From positions 1 to 55,900 of the forward strand of contig JACVQJ010000024.1 of NCBI GenBank assembly GCA_015661075.1: a stretch of 55,900 nt of DNA. The letters run 5' to 3'. Of this stretch, positions 17,703-27,800 are shown one piece after another. Made by a program: the position numbers and the translations under genes. Within the stretch, counting starts at the first letter, position 1. Each line of letters begins with the position of its first letter. The notes beneath the pieces were generated by a model. That model saw only the letters and a program-made list of their open reading frames with translations, was not told where the DNA came from and searched no databases. The stretch comes from Parachlamydiales bacterium (GTDB taxonomy: Bacteria > Chlamydiota > Chlamydiia > Chlamydiales > SM23-39).

Positions 17703-18190
17703 AAGTGATTCTCTATCAACCCCAGATTCCGCAAAATACGGGAAATATCGCGCGCACCTGCGCCGTCACCGGATCAGAATTGATTTTGGTGCGGCCGCTG
17801 GGCTTTAGCACAGCCAGCCGTCATCTGAAGCGCGCCGGACTCGATTATTGGAAAGATACAAGCGTTTTGGAGATCGACGATCTCGAGGCCTATTTGGAAA
17901 CAACAAAAAATCCCTTCTGCTTTTTTTCTTCCATTGCCCCGTCGCTCTATACCCAGGCCAATTACCGCCCCGGCCATCAATTGATTTTCGGCTCGGAAAC
18001 AAATGGCCTACCTGAAATGTTTTGGAAAAAATGGCCCGAACATTTTTACCGAATTCCCATGCGACCCGGAGCGCGCTGCCTCAATTTGTCCTGCAGCGTC
18101 TCGATCGCGGTCTATGAAGCGTACCGGCAAACAATACCGCGCGCAGGATGGTTTTGTGAATTTGGGCGCTGCGAGACAACGCCAAATTGA
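17699..18190 (+). CDS. trmL: tRNA (cytidine/uridine-34-2'-O)-methyltransferase, TrmL (YibK) family
   Basis: SPOUT-class methyltransferase of 163 residues, expected to 2'-O-methylate the wobble base of tRNA-Leu species. Motifs: ILYQPQIPQNTGNIARTCAVTG at the N terminus, LIFGSETNGLP near residue 95 and the knotted SAM-binding end RIPMRPGARCLNLSCSVSIAVYEAYRQ. It starts on an ATGA overlap with mip and matches CT540 in position. A repeat cluster follows the stop, so the final residues (CEFGRCETTPN) may be variable. Confidence 0.9.
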   Translation: MKVILYQPQIPQNTGNIARTCAVTGSELILVRPLGFSTASRHLKRAGLDYWKDTSVLEIDDLEAYLETTKNPFCFFSSIAPSLYTQANYRPGHQLIFGSETNGLPEMFWKKWPEHFYRIPMRPGARCLNLSCSVSIAVYEAYRQTIPRAGWFCEFGRCETTPN

Positions 18191-18198
18191 ACGCACTG

Positions 18199-18335
18199 CT
18201 TGCCTAGAGTCCCGCCCCTTTAGGGGTGGGTCTAGGCAAGCTATTTTATGAGATGCGGTATGCGGCTTTAGCCGCACCGCCTCCTTAAGCGGAGTAAAGA
18301 ATCTCCTCCTTTCAAGGAGGAGTTCTTCAAGCTCT
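18199..18335. repeat. Palindromic repeat cluster, family 2, copy 1
   Basis: A near-perfect hairpin at 18199-18240 (arms CTTGCCTAGAG.CCCGCCCC and its complement) is followed by smaller hairpins including GCGGCTTTAGCCGC and CTCCTCCTTTCAAGGAGGAG. About 120 bases recur in reverse complement at 48148-48270. Confidence 0.65.
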
Positions 18336-18455
18336 GCGCTCCGAACGAGAAGTCCCTTCCCTCAATGGGAAGGGCGACGAGGAGGATCAATTTGGCAAAG
18401 TCACAGCAAGTTCAAATTCACAAAACTTGACGGAGCGCGGTATAGCTGGTTTAAT
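18336..18455. other. Intergenic stretch between two repeats
   Basis: Contains a further small hairpin (CCCTTCCCTCAATGGGAAGGG, arms 8 bases) near 18353-18374 and no convincing gene. An open frame reaching into the flanking palindromes has no ribosome-binding site. Confidence 0.5.
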
Positions 18456-18637
18456 CTCGACTTCGTACATTTTTAGGGCCGAAGGCCTCGATGGATTTAC
18501 CCTCTGAGGCGTTAATTTAATAAGGAAGGGGTTGACTATCCCCTTCCTTATTAAATTAACGCCTAGTTCGACTGGAAGTCGAAACGTCAGAGGGTAAATA
18601 GGCGAGGCAGGCGGCCCTAAAAATGTACGAAGTCGAG
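18456..18637. repeat. Compound palindromic element, family 1, copy 1
   Basis: Outer arms of 25 bases (18456-18480 and 18613-18637) are perfectly inverted and carry TTCGTACATTTTTAGGGCC. Nested inside is a second perfect 25-base inverted repeat (18507-18531 and 18540-18564) with an 8-base loop. The outer element recurs at 37865-37967 without the inner palindrome, so the inner one looks like an insertion. The element ends one base before the stop codon of the DUF2905-like gene. Confidence 0.8.
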
Positions 18638-18853
18638 TTAATGAGGACGCGACCATTTGCTCAGCAAAAGAGACAGGGCCCCGCTAAAAATGAGCGAGGT
18701 TGTCAATGGCAAATAAATCGTCGCCTCGCCCTTGCGAACCAACAGATCGCCCGGAAGATGGCCGATCCACTGCAAATAGGGCCATTGTTCCTTACTATGC
18801 GCCAGGATGCCAAAGCCCACCACGAACAGAATCATTAAAAAAATAAATCGCAT
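18638..18853 (-). CDS. Small membrane protein, DUF2905-like
   Basis: A 71-residue protein with two hydrophobic segments, MRFIFLMILFVVGFGILA at the N terminus and LTTSLIFSGALSLLLS near the C terminus. Between them is WIGHLPGDLLVRKGEATIYLPLTTS, which fits the DUF2905 pattern (GDI..R....fyfPltts). Function unknown; members are small inner-membrane proteins. Its ATG lies 4 bases after the trxA stop, so the two are one transcription unit. The stop codon touches a palindromic repeat. Confidence 0.75.
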   Translation of the reverse strand: MRFIFLMILFVVGFGILAHSKEQWPYLQWIGHLPGDLLVRKGEATIYLPLTTSLIFSGALSLLLSKWSRPH

Positions 18854-18857
18854 TTTA

Positions 18858-19184
18858 CTATACAGCGCTCAACAAAAAGTTTTTCACCGCTTCCGCATTG
18901 CGCAAGCCGATCAAGCGGTTGACTTCCTTGCCATTTTTGAAAAGGATCAAGGTCGGCACGGAAGTAATCTGAAACTCGGCGGCTGTTTTCTGTTCGCTAT
19001 CAATATCGACTTTGGCGATCGAGGCTTTTCCCAACATTTCTAGAGAGAGCTGTTCCAGCACAGGCGCCAGCATACGGCACGGCCCGCACCAATCCGCATG
19101 AAAATCAACGAGGGTCACGCCCGTGGCAACCTCTTTTTTAAAGCTGTCATCTGTCAAATGTTTAATTAATCCCTTGTCAGACAT
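18858..19184 (-). CDS. trxA: Thioredoxin
   Basis: Cytoplasmic disulfide reductase of 108 residues with the WCGPC active site at 32-36 (Cys33, Cys36), and the conserved VDFHADWCGPC and ITSVPTLILFKNGKE (cis-Pro) features. The start at 19184 is fixed by GGGAG six bases upstream; the open frame reaches 19262, but that part has no such site. It equals CT539. In Chlamydiaceae it neighbours trmL and CT538; here CT538's counterpart is found at 52964, so the locus was split. Confidence 0.95.
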   Translation of the reverse strand: MSDKGLIKHLTDDSFKKEVATGVTLVDFHADWCGPCRMLAPVLEQLSLEMLGKASIAKVDIDSEQKTAAEFQITSVPTLILFKNGKEVNRLIGLRNAEAVKNFLLSAV

Positions 19185-19253
19185 AGATTCTCCCAGTTTA
19201 AGCACTTCATAGGATAACGCCGCCCACATTTTTTTCCCAGCAATGGCTCTTGC

Positions 19254-19282
19254 TTGTAGCAAAACAGAAACACTCCTATAAT
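19254..19282 (+). promoter_or_regulatory. Sigma-70-type promoter of tRNA-Leu
   Basis: TTGTAG at 19254-19259 and a perfect TATAAT at 19277-19282 are 17 bases apart. Transcription would begin about 10 bases before the mature tRNA. Confidence 0.7.
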
Positions 19283-19298
19283 ACTTACCATTATCTTT

Positions 19299-19382
19299 GC
19301 GGCCATGGCGGAACTGGCAGACGCGCTAGATTCAGGTTCTAGTCGGGGCAACCCGGTGGATGTTCAAATCATCTTGGCCGCA
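19299..19382 (+). tRNA. tRNA-Leu (anticodon CAG)
   Basis: An 84-base cloverleaf with acceptor stem GCGGCCA/TGGCCGC and discriminator A. The D-arm is of the GGCAGACGC type. The anticodon stem CTAGA/TCTAG holds loop TTCAGGT, so the anticodon is CAG. A long variable arm (GTCGGGGCAACCCGGT) follows, as expected for a class II tRNA, then the T-arm with TTCAAAT. CCA is not encoded. The trmL product encoded nearby is expected to modify tRNA-Leu wobble bases. Confidence 0.95.
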
Positions 19383-19399
19383 TATTTTATAGGTAATCG

Positions 19400-20017
19400 G
19401 TGAAAACAACCGCGCTCATTGCAAATGGCGAATTTCAAAACAGCGCCATTCTTGTCGAAAAAATCAAAACATGTCAGCGGATCGTCGCAGTCGACGGTGG
19501 ATTGAAATATTGCCATGCCATAGGAATTGCCCCAGATCGAATCTGCGGGGATTTCGATTCCTGTCCACCGGCTCTTCTCGAGCACTATCCAAATGTTCCT
19601 TTGACCCAATTGCAGAAAGACAAAGACAAGACAGACCTGGAAGTCGCCATCGAATCGGAAATCGATCAATGCGATTTCCTGGTGATTTTTGGGGGATGGG
19701 GCCTAAGAATCGATCATTCGCTGACAAACGCCCTGATTTTGACGCGCTACCCCGGCCGCATTACTTTGGAAACGGAAAACGAACTGCTTTTCGCTCTGCA
19801 GCCCTCCTCCCGGTTGCATTGCACTCCCGGACAAACCCTCTCGCTCATCCCAATGAACGGCCCCGCCACGGGGATTACAACATCCGGATTAAAATGGGAA
19901 CTATCCAACAAACATCTTGACAGCCACTTCGTCGGGATCTCGAATGTCTGTAGAAAGTCGATGATTGACATTCAGTTTATCGGCGGCTCGCTGCTCTGCT
20001 GTCTGCAAAAGATCTGA
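19400..20017 (+). CDS. thiN: Thiamine pyrophosphokinase
   Basis: Transfers pyrophosphate from ATP to thiamine, giving the cofactor TPP. The 205-residue protein has IVAVDGGLKY, the metal-binding GDFDS at 50-54, QKDKDKTDLEVAI and GGWGLRIDHSLTN in the catalytic domain, then a beta-rich thiamine-binding C-terminal half. The start is a GTG at 19400, 17 bases after the tRNA, so it may be co-transcribed with it. No thiamine synthesis gene is visible here, which fits use of imported thiamine. Confidence 0.9.
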   Translation: MKTTALIANGEFQNSAILVEKIKTCQRIVAVDGGLKYCHAIGIAPDRICGDFDSCPPALLEHYPNVPLTQLQKDKDKTDLEVAIESEIDQCDFLVIFGGWGLRIDHSLTNALILTRYPGRITLETENELLFALQPSSRLHCTPGQTLSLIPMNGPATGITTSGLKWELSNKHLDSHFVGISNVCRKSMIDIQFIGGSLLCCLQKI

Positions 20018-20281
20018 CGGCGCCAAACTCATCAGCGCAAACACACAAGAGATCCGGGCCAACATTGCAAGAGCCACAGTTTTGGCCATCCAATCGCTCA
20101 GCGACAGAGTGCGGACCCAAGCGTATTTCCGCGGATGAGTCGTGAATGGATCGCAGTCGAACCAGTAGGCGGGCGTGTTGTTCCAGCAATAGGTACCCTT
20201 CCGGGCGCATCGCCAGCTGCACTCATCCCACCAAGGAGTCGTTTTCGAACATATCATTGTCACAAGATTGCCAAACGCCAT
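19901..20281 (-). CDS. Hypothetical Trp/Cys-rich protein with one membrane segment
   Basis: A 126-residue ORF whose ATG at 20281 follows a good GGAGAGA ribosome-binding site and a plausible promoter (20331-20360). The N-terminal half is unusually rich in Trp and Cys (PWWDECSWRCARKGTYCWNN). A hydrophobic segment (AKTVALAMLARISCVFALMSL) follows, then a charged tail. The last 39 codons overlap the end of thiN on the opposite strand. Translation signals argue that it is real. No family recognised; a small envelope protein is possible. Confidence 0.5.
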   Translation of the reverse strand: MAFGNLVTMICSKTTPWWDECSWRCARKGTYCWNNTPAYWFDCDPFTTHPRKYAWVRTLSLSDWMAKTVALAMLARISCVFALMSLAPSDLLQTAEQRAADKLNVNHRLSTDIRDPDEVAVKMFVG

Positions 20282-20330
20282 AATTCTCTCCAACCCAAGC
20301 TCAACAATTTCTTTACGAAATCTTAGGAGG

Positions 20331-20360
20331 ACTATAGCGATTCAAATAATTTTAAGTAAA
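20331..20360 (-). promoter_or_regulatory. Possible promoter of the Trp/Cys-rich ORF
   Basis: On the minus strand TTTACT (20360-20355) and TATAGT (20336-20331) are 18 bases apart, placing the transcript start about 40 bases before the ATG at 20281. Confidence 0.4.
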
Positions 20361-20403
20361 CAAAGATTTGAGTAAACATGTCCCGACGCCAACGCCGCAA
20401 GTT

Positions 20404-21732
20404 TTACGGCGGCTCGCCCTGGGCGCCTTTTTCAAGCCAATCTTTCAAAGCGAGAATTGACTGCTCCGTTCTTTGCGTAATCCTTTCCATCGCTTCTCGC
20501 TTGTCCAGCCCTTCGAACTCTTCCCATTCGATGGGAGAGCCGAAAACACAGCGAATTCGTCCCCAGAGCTTCGGAAAAGGTGCCCCCCTTTTCCAGGCGC
20601 GAAACGTTCCATCGACATATACGGGCAAAATGGCGCAGCGCGCTTTATAGACCAGAAATGAAAGCCCCTTTTCCAAAGGCTGCAGGCCTCCGTCCAAAGT
20701 CCGGCTGCCCTCGGGAAACAAAATCACTTTTTTTCCCTCCTGCAAGAGCTGGATCAGAACCCGAAACGTATGGGCGTCCGATGCGTCTCGCGAAACAGGA
20801 TGCGAGTTGAGAATCCGGATCACCCTCCCCAAAATGGGCACGCGGAATAACGGCTCGCGGGCCAAAAAGTGCACCTCTTCAGGACAGGAAACGGAAATCA
20901 CCGGAGGATCAAAAAACGAGGCATGATTGGCCGCAATAATGGCAGATCCCGGTCGAAAATGCGATATTCCATAGATGCGCAATCGATAAAACAATTTCAA
21001 TATCGTGCGGACGGTCCAATAAACGCATCGATAGGCAGGTTTCATCCGGCCTTTTTTTTGAAGAGCATGCGCATGCAGCTCCAGAATGCGTTGAACGACC
21101 TCATCCGCATTGCAATCGGACGTATCGATCAGGATCGCCTCTTTCGCTTGCCGAAGAGGAGAAACGGTGCGCGTTGAATCCTTGCAGTCTCTTTCTTCGA
21201 TCTCGCGCAGGATCTGTTCCTCGCTCACCGTATTGGCGAGATCCGGAAATTTCAAAAGCAGCTCCCGATAACGCCTTTCAGCGCGCACTTGCGGCCGGGC
21301 CGTCAAAAATATCTTCAGCTCGGCATCGGGAAAAACGACCGTTCCCATGTCCCTGCCTTCAAAAACGGCATTCCTCTGCTGTCCAAAGCGACGCTGAATC
21401 TTCACCATCGCTTGGCGAACAAATGGATAAATGGAAATTTGCGAAGAAAGGTTAGATATTTCCTGTACGCGGATCTTGTTCGTCACATCGAGGCCATTGA
21501 CAAGATAATGCTTTTCTCCAACGGGATCTGTCTGAATGTCAAACTGAAATTGCTCAATGAGGCGGCGCAGTCCGGCTTCGTCCGTCGGCTCAATTTTTTC
21601 TAGCAGCGTTTTGTAAGCAAAACATCGATACATTGCACCGGTATCAAAATAGATGTATCCCAGACGCTGGGCGACGCCTTTTGCCACGGTTGATTTTCCT
21701 GTGCCGGATGGCCCATCGATTGCGATAATCAT
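20404..21732 (-). CDS. cmk-plsC: Fused cytidylate kinase and 1-acylglycerol-3-phosphate acyltransferase (Cmk-PlsC)
   Basis: A 442-residue two-domain protein. Residues 1 to about 225 are cytidylate kinase: P-loop GPSGTGKST, YFDTGAMYR, FEGRDMGTVVFP and RDCKDSTRTVSPL; it makes CDP from CMP. Residues from about 230 are a PlsC-type acyltransferase that makes phosphatidic acid: NHASFFDP (HX4D), then PVSRDAS and the FPEGSR motif. In C. trachomatis these are neighbouring separate genes (CT452, CT453). Here no stop lies between them, and an internal Met (MKPAYRCVYW) marks the old plsC start. The ATG at 21732 is preferred over the TTG at 21753. It follows cdsA, whose product uses CTP and phosphatidate. 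Confidence 0.92.
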   Translation of the reverse strand: MIIAIDGPSGTGKSTVAKGVAQRLGYIYFDTGAMYRCFAYKTLLEKIEPTDEAGLRRLIEQFQFDIQTDPVGEKHYLVNGLDVTNKIRVQEISNLSSQISIYPFVRQAMVKIQRRFGQQRNAVFEGRDMGTVVFPDAELKIFLTARPQVRAERRYRELLLKFPDLANTVSEEQILREIEERDCKDSTRTVSPLRQAKEAILIDTSDCNADEVVQRILELHAHALQKKGRMKPAYRCVYWTVRTILKLFYRLRIYGISHFRPGSAIIAANHASFFDPPVISVSCPEEVHFLAREPLFRVPILGRVIRILNSHPVSRDASDAHTFRVLIQLLQEGKKVILFPEGSRTLDGGLQPLEKGLSFLVYKARCAILPVYVDGTFRAWKRGAPFPKLWGRIRCVFGSPIEWEEFEGLDKREAMERITQRTEQSILALKDWLEKGAQGEPP

Positions 21733-21749
21733 AAAAGAATCTATCCCGT

Positions 21750-22610
21750 TCAAACAGTCGTACTTCCTGCAGCGATTAAATAGAAATAGATGATCGGCGC
21801 GTTGAAAAGAAGCGAATCGACCGCATCCAATATTCCACCGAGGCCGGGCAAGATATTGCTATCTTTTTTATTGGCGTCGCGCTTTAACAGCGATTCCGAC
21901 AAATCTCCAAATTGACCCACACAGCCCAAAACGATCCCTAACGAGACCCATTCAACGGTTGCGAGATGAAAGTTCAGAGATGGGATCGATTCGCCAAGAA
22001 TATGAAAGAAGAAGCTGACCATTAACGCCGAAAACAAACCAAATCCAGCGCCCTCGATCGTCTTGGTTGGGCTAATATGCGGAGCCAATTTTCTCCGGCC
22101 CCATAAACTCCCCCCAAAATACGCCCCCATATCGGTCATCTTGGTCACTGCGAGCAGGTAAGCGACCCACATGCGCCCGTCATCGGCCATGGAAAAAACC
22201 AATATTCCCAGAATCATCCCCATCGGTAGAGCGATATACAGAAGGCCAAAAGTGGAAACAGCGAGATCGATAACAGCTCCGGCCTGTTCCCGAAAATGCA
22301 GGGCGAAAAGAATCAGTATCGCCAGCAAAAACATCGTGGGAGGCGCCCATTGTAAATGAACATCACGAGCCGAGATAAAAAAGGAAAAAGTCACCAGGAA
22401 GCTTAACGCAATCAGCGCCGGCGATTTCGGCTTACCCCCTTTTGCTTTGGCAAACTGGGCATATTCCCAAGCAGCGACGGCCGATAGTGCGGCAACAATC
22501 ACAGCCAAAAAAAATTGAACCCACGATACATTGGCAAAATATAACAAAACAAACACTCCACCGATCGCAATGCTTGATGCGACGGTTCTGCGTCCAAGAT
22601 CCTTCAACAT
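21750..22610 (-). CDS. cdsA: Phosphatidate cytidylyltransferase (CDP-diacylglycerol synthase)
   Basis: Inner-membrane enzyme that makes CDP-diacylglycerol from phosphatidic acid and CTP. The 286-residue protein has about eight hydrophobic segments. It ends with the CdsA signature SLLKRDANKKDSNILPGLGG followed by ILDAVDSLLFNAPIIYFYL. Earlier, KMTDMGAYFGGSLWGRRKLAP and SPTKTIEGAGFG are also family-typical. The signature usually reads PGHGG-LDR-DS; here His and Arg are replaced (PGLGG-LDAVDS). It lies directly upstream of cmk-plsC, as in CT450-CT453, giving a phospholipid operon. Confidence 0.92.
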   Translation of the reverse strand: MLKDLGRRTVASSIAIGGVFVLLYFANVSWVQFFLAVIVAALSAVAAWEYAQFAKAKGGKPKSPALIALSFLVTFSFFISARDVHLQWAPPTMFLLAILILFALHFREQAGAVIDLAVSTFGLLYIALPMGMILGILVFSMADDGRMWVAYLLAVTKMTDMGAYFGGSLWGRRKLAPHISPTKTIEGAGFGLFSALMVSFFFHILGESIPSLNFHLATVEWVSLGIVLGCVGQFGDLSESLLKRDANKKDSNILPGLGGILDAVDSLLFNAPIIYFYLIAAGSTTV

Positions 22611-22614
22611 CTGA

Positions 22615-24725
<2,111 letters not shown>

Positions 24726-24825
24726 ATGATAGCGAACAGTGGAGTTCGCGAGAATAGTTTTATGAAAAAATGGCCAAACTCTAGATAATCTATACTACAT
24801 TGAACCAAAATTTTTGCGATATCTT

Positions 24826-27800
24826 ATGGAAAATCAGAAAAAGTGGCCGTTCGTCCTTATTTTTACCGTCATTGCATTGACGATCTACAACATTCTTCCA
24901 ACGATCTTTTACTATGCCCAGCCCCTAAAATCTCCTGTCGCCCAGGAAGAAGGGATGAAGGCGGCGGTATCGATCGCCGATCGTCTCAATTCGATGGAAA
25001 AAGATTCCATCGCCTGGCTCCATTCCTATTGCGATCTGCTCCGCATTAAACCCGCTTCGATCGCTATCGATAAGGACAGCCCGCAATTCATACAGGTTCA
25101 ATTGACCAAATCCGATGATGCAGAGCGCCTGCGATCAACCCTTCCTCGCGCCGGCTCCCTGATTCCATTCGTTCCTTCCCAACTCACGATTCTGCCCGAT
25201 GACCGAAATTCCAAAACGGTCATGGTCCAGCGGCGCATTCCCATTCATTTCGACGAGACCTCGATTGCCAGCTCTTTTGCCTTTACGACCCGGCTTCTCG
25301 ACAACGGCGCTCTATCGCCCACCTATGTCGATCTGATCATCGATCGAGCCGCCACCATTGCTGCCGCCGCTGCTGGAACCAGCGAAAACGCCCTGCTCAT
25401 GCAAGCCGTTTTAGCCCAACCGGCTAACTCCGATGAATACTTGCTGAATCTAGCATCTCAAATCAAGGAAATCGCCTCTCTTTTTAAAGGCAACGAAACC
25501 ATCCAGGCCCGTTTTTGCGCCCATTTAACGCAAGGCACGTTCAAGGACCGATCGCAAGCCATATCGCGGCTCATCTCGGCCATGGACGCCCTGCGCGACC
25601 GCCTCAAGCACGAAAAAATGCAACTGCAGAAAAAATCCAAAGAGGCATTTCTCGCCGAAAACGGCGCGCAAACCCTAAAAAATATCGAGAAAAAAGGATC
25701 CAGCCTCGCCTCGGCCGCGTCCTTTCTCAAAAAACAGCTCGCCCATTTCCAATCCGGCCATGAACCGCTCGCCTACAAGCAGGCGCTCGACGGCTTCCGA
25801 AAGAACGCCACGCAAGACCCTGCTCGTCTGCTGGCCATGGATTTGCAGACGCTCAGCCCCTTTTTCGGCACCCTCGCCATCGATTGTCAGCAAAGCAAAA
25901 TATCTCTCACCCTTCAGCCTGATATTGTCCAGCTGCGCGAAGAGTGGACCGGCGTGCAAAAAGATCGCCTCGAACAGCTGCTCATCAATGAGATGGCACG
26001 AATCTCCCGTCTTTCGGACGAGACATGGACGCCGGGAGCCAAGGATTTTTCGCTGGCGCTTCATTCACTAACCGACGCGCAGAGTTTTCTCATTTTTAAG
26101 CTCGCGCCGCTCGCGAAACAGCAATCGGAAAATATTTCACATCTTTTGCGCACGCACTGGCATCCGTTGCACCCCGATCTGCTTAACGTTCATTTCCCCA
26201 TTGTCGATTCAGCCGGCTACAAAAACCTGAATCCTCTGCAAAAGAAATTGTGCCTCGTCCTGTATGCTCCCGCGTCGGACGGCGCCCAGGCTCCAAAAGA
26301 GCTGAAAAAAGGCTCGATCTATGTCGTTGCCAAAGGATTAGACCGCATATTGGCCCAAGCCAACCGATCGCCGAATACCGAGGCTGCACGCTCCCTGCAA
26401 TCCGATTTTGCGCTTTTAGCATCCCTGCTTCAGCGCAACGGATTTCTCGGCTATCCCGGCTCATCGATTTCCCTGACGCAAAATTTTGCGGGCGACTACG
26501 TCTTTGAGCGCGCTGACGCATTTGGAAACGTAATAGCCGCGACGCGCGAAGATTTCCGCGCCAAGGGCTCGAAGCGCTTTGCCGTACTGGAATTTTCAGA
26601 CCGGGAACAGCGAATTTTAACCGAAAACCGCATCGACACCTGCATTCACGAAGATCTGTTGAAGTGGAGAGACGAATACGCCGCCGCACAGGTCAGCCTG
26701 CAGCCGGCCAGCCGGTTTGATGTTCCTCAGCCAACGAAAAGCGTTTTCTGGAACAATCAGAGCCTCTCCTTCAAAAAACTCTTCCGCGGCGATGATCGCA
26801 AAATCATCCGCTGGGGCCTCGATCTGTCCGGCGGAAAAACTGTTCAAATCGAGCTGAGGGACCAGAACAACCGCCTCGTAACGAATGAATCCGATCTGAA
26901 ACAGGGTATCAACGAACTATTCAACCGCGTTAACAAGATGGGCGTTTCTGAAGTCGCCATCCGCCGCTTGGGCAATAACATCGTGCTTGATTTCCCCGGA
27001 TCGCAAGCCATGTCGGCCTCCGAGCTCGTGAAAGCCTCATCGATGTATTTCCACGTCGTCAACGAAAAGTTTTCAACCGCCCATTCCCAGCTCGCCGATG
27101 TCGTCAATCGCTTTTTGCAGGAAGTGTGGAACGAAGCGGTCGTTATGAACCGCAAAGACCCCCAGAGCATCAATATGATCGCCTGGAAGCATCTATTTGG
27201 CGACACCCTCGATCCGAATGCCCCGCAGCCCCAGTCCGACGCCGCGCGCATCCTGTATGAAAACGGACTGCGCCTGCTTCCTCCGAACAATCCCTATTGC
27301 TGCACCGCTGTCAATGATTCTGTCTCAAAAATCGCCATCATGCGCGGCAAGGATTTCAGCGAATGGCACAATCAGACCCATCCGCTGCTATTCGTTTTCT
27401 GCAACTATGCGCTCGAGGGCTCCAATCTCTCGAACATCCGCTCGGCCTATGACCCATCCAAGGGCAACTTCCTCAGCTTTGAGGTCAAAGGATCGACGAT
27501 CAACCCAGAAGGGCAAAAGCTCAATCCTCGCGATGAGCTCCATGCCTGGACGAACCAGTTTTCAAAAGAGCGAATCGTCGGCACCGCCAATGAGGCATTC
27601 TCTCACGGCCAGGGCTGGCGCATGGCCGTCGTCCTCAACGACACCGTCATCAGCGCTCCGACTCTCAGCTCCGCGCTGCGCGACAGCGCGATGATTTCCG
27701 GCAACTTCTCGCAAAGGGAAGTCAACCAGCTCGCCTCTGATTTGAAAGCGGGATCGCTCACATTTACGCCTCATATCCTTTCCGAAAAGAACGTCAGTCC

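Noticed and set aside
18387-18656. 89-codon minus-strand ORF across the family 1 element
   Set aside because: Made of palindrome arms, with no start signals.
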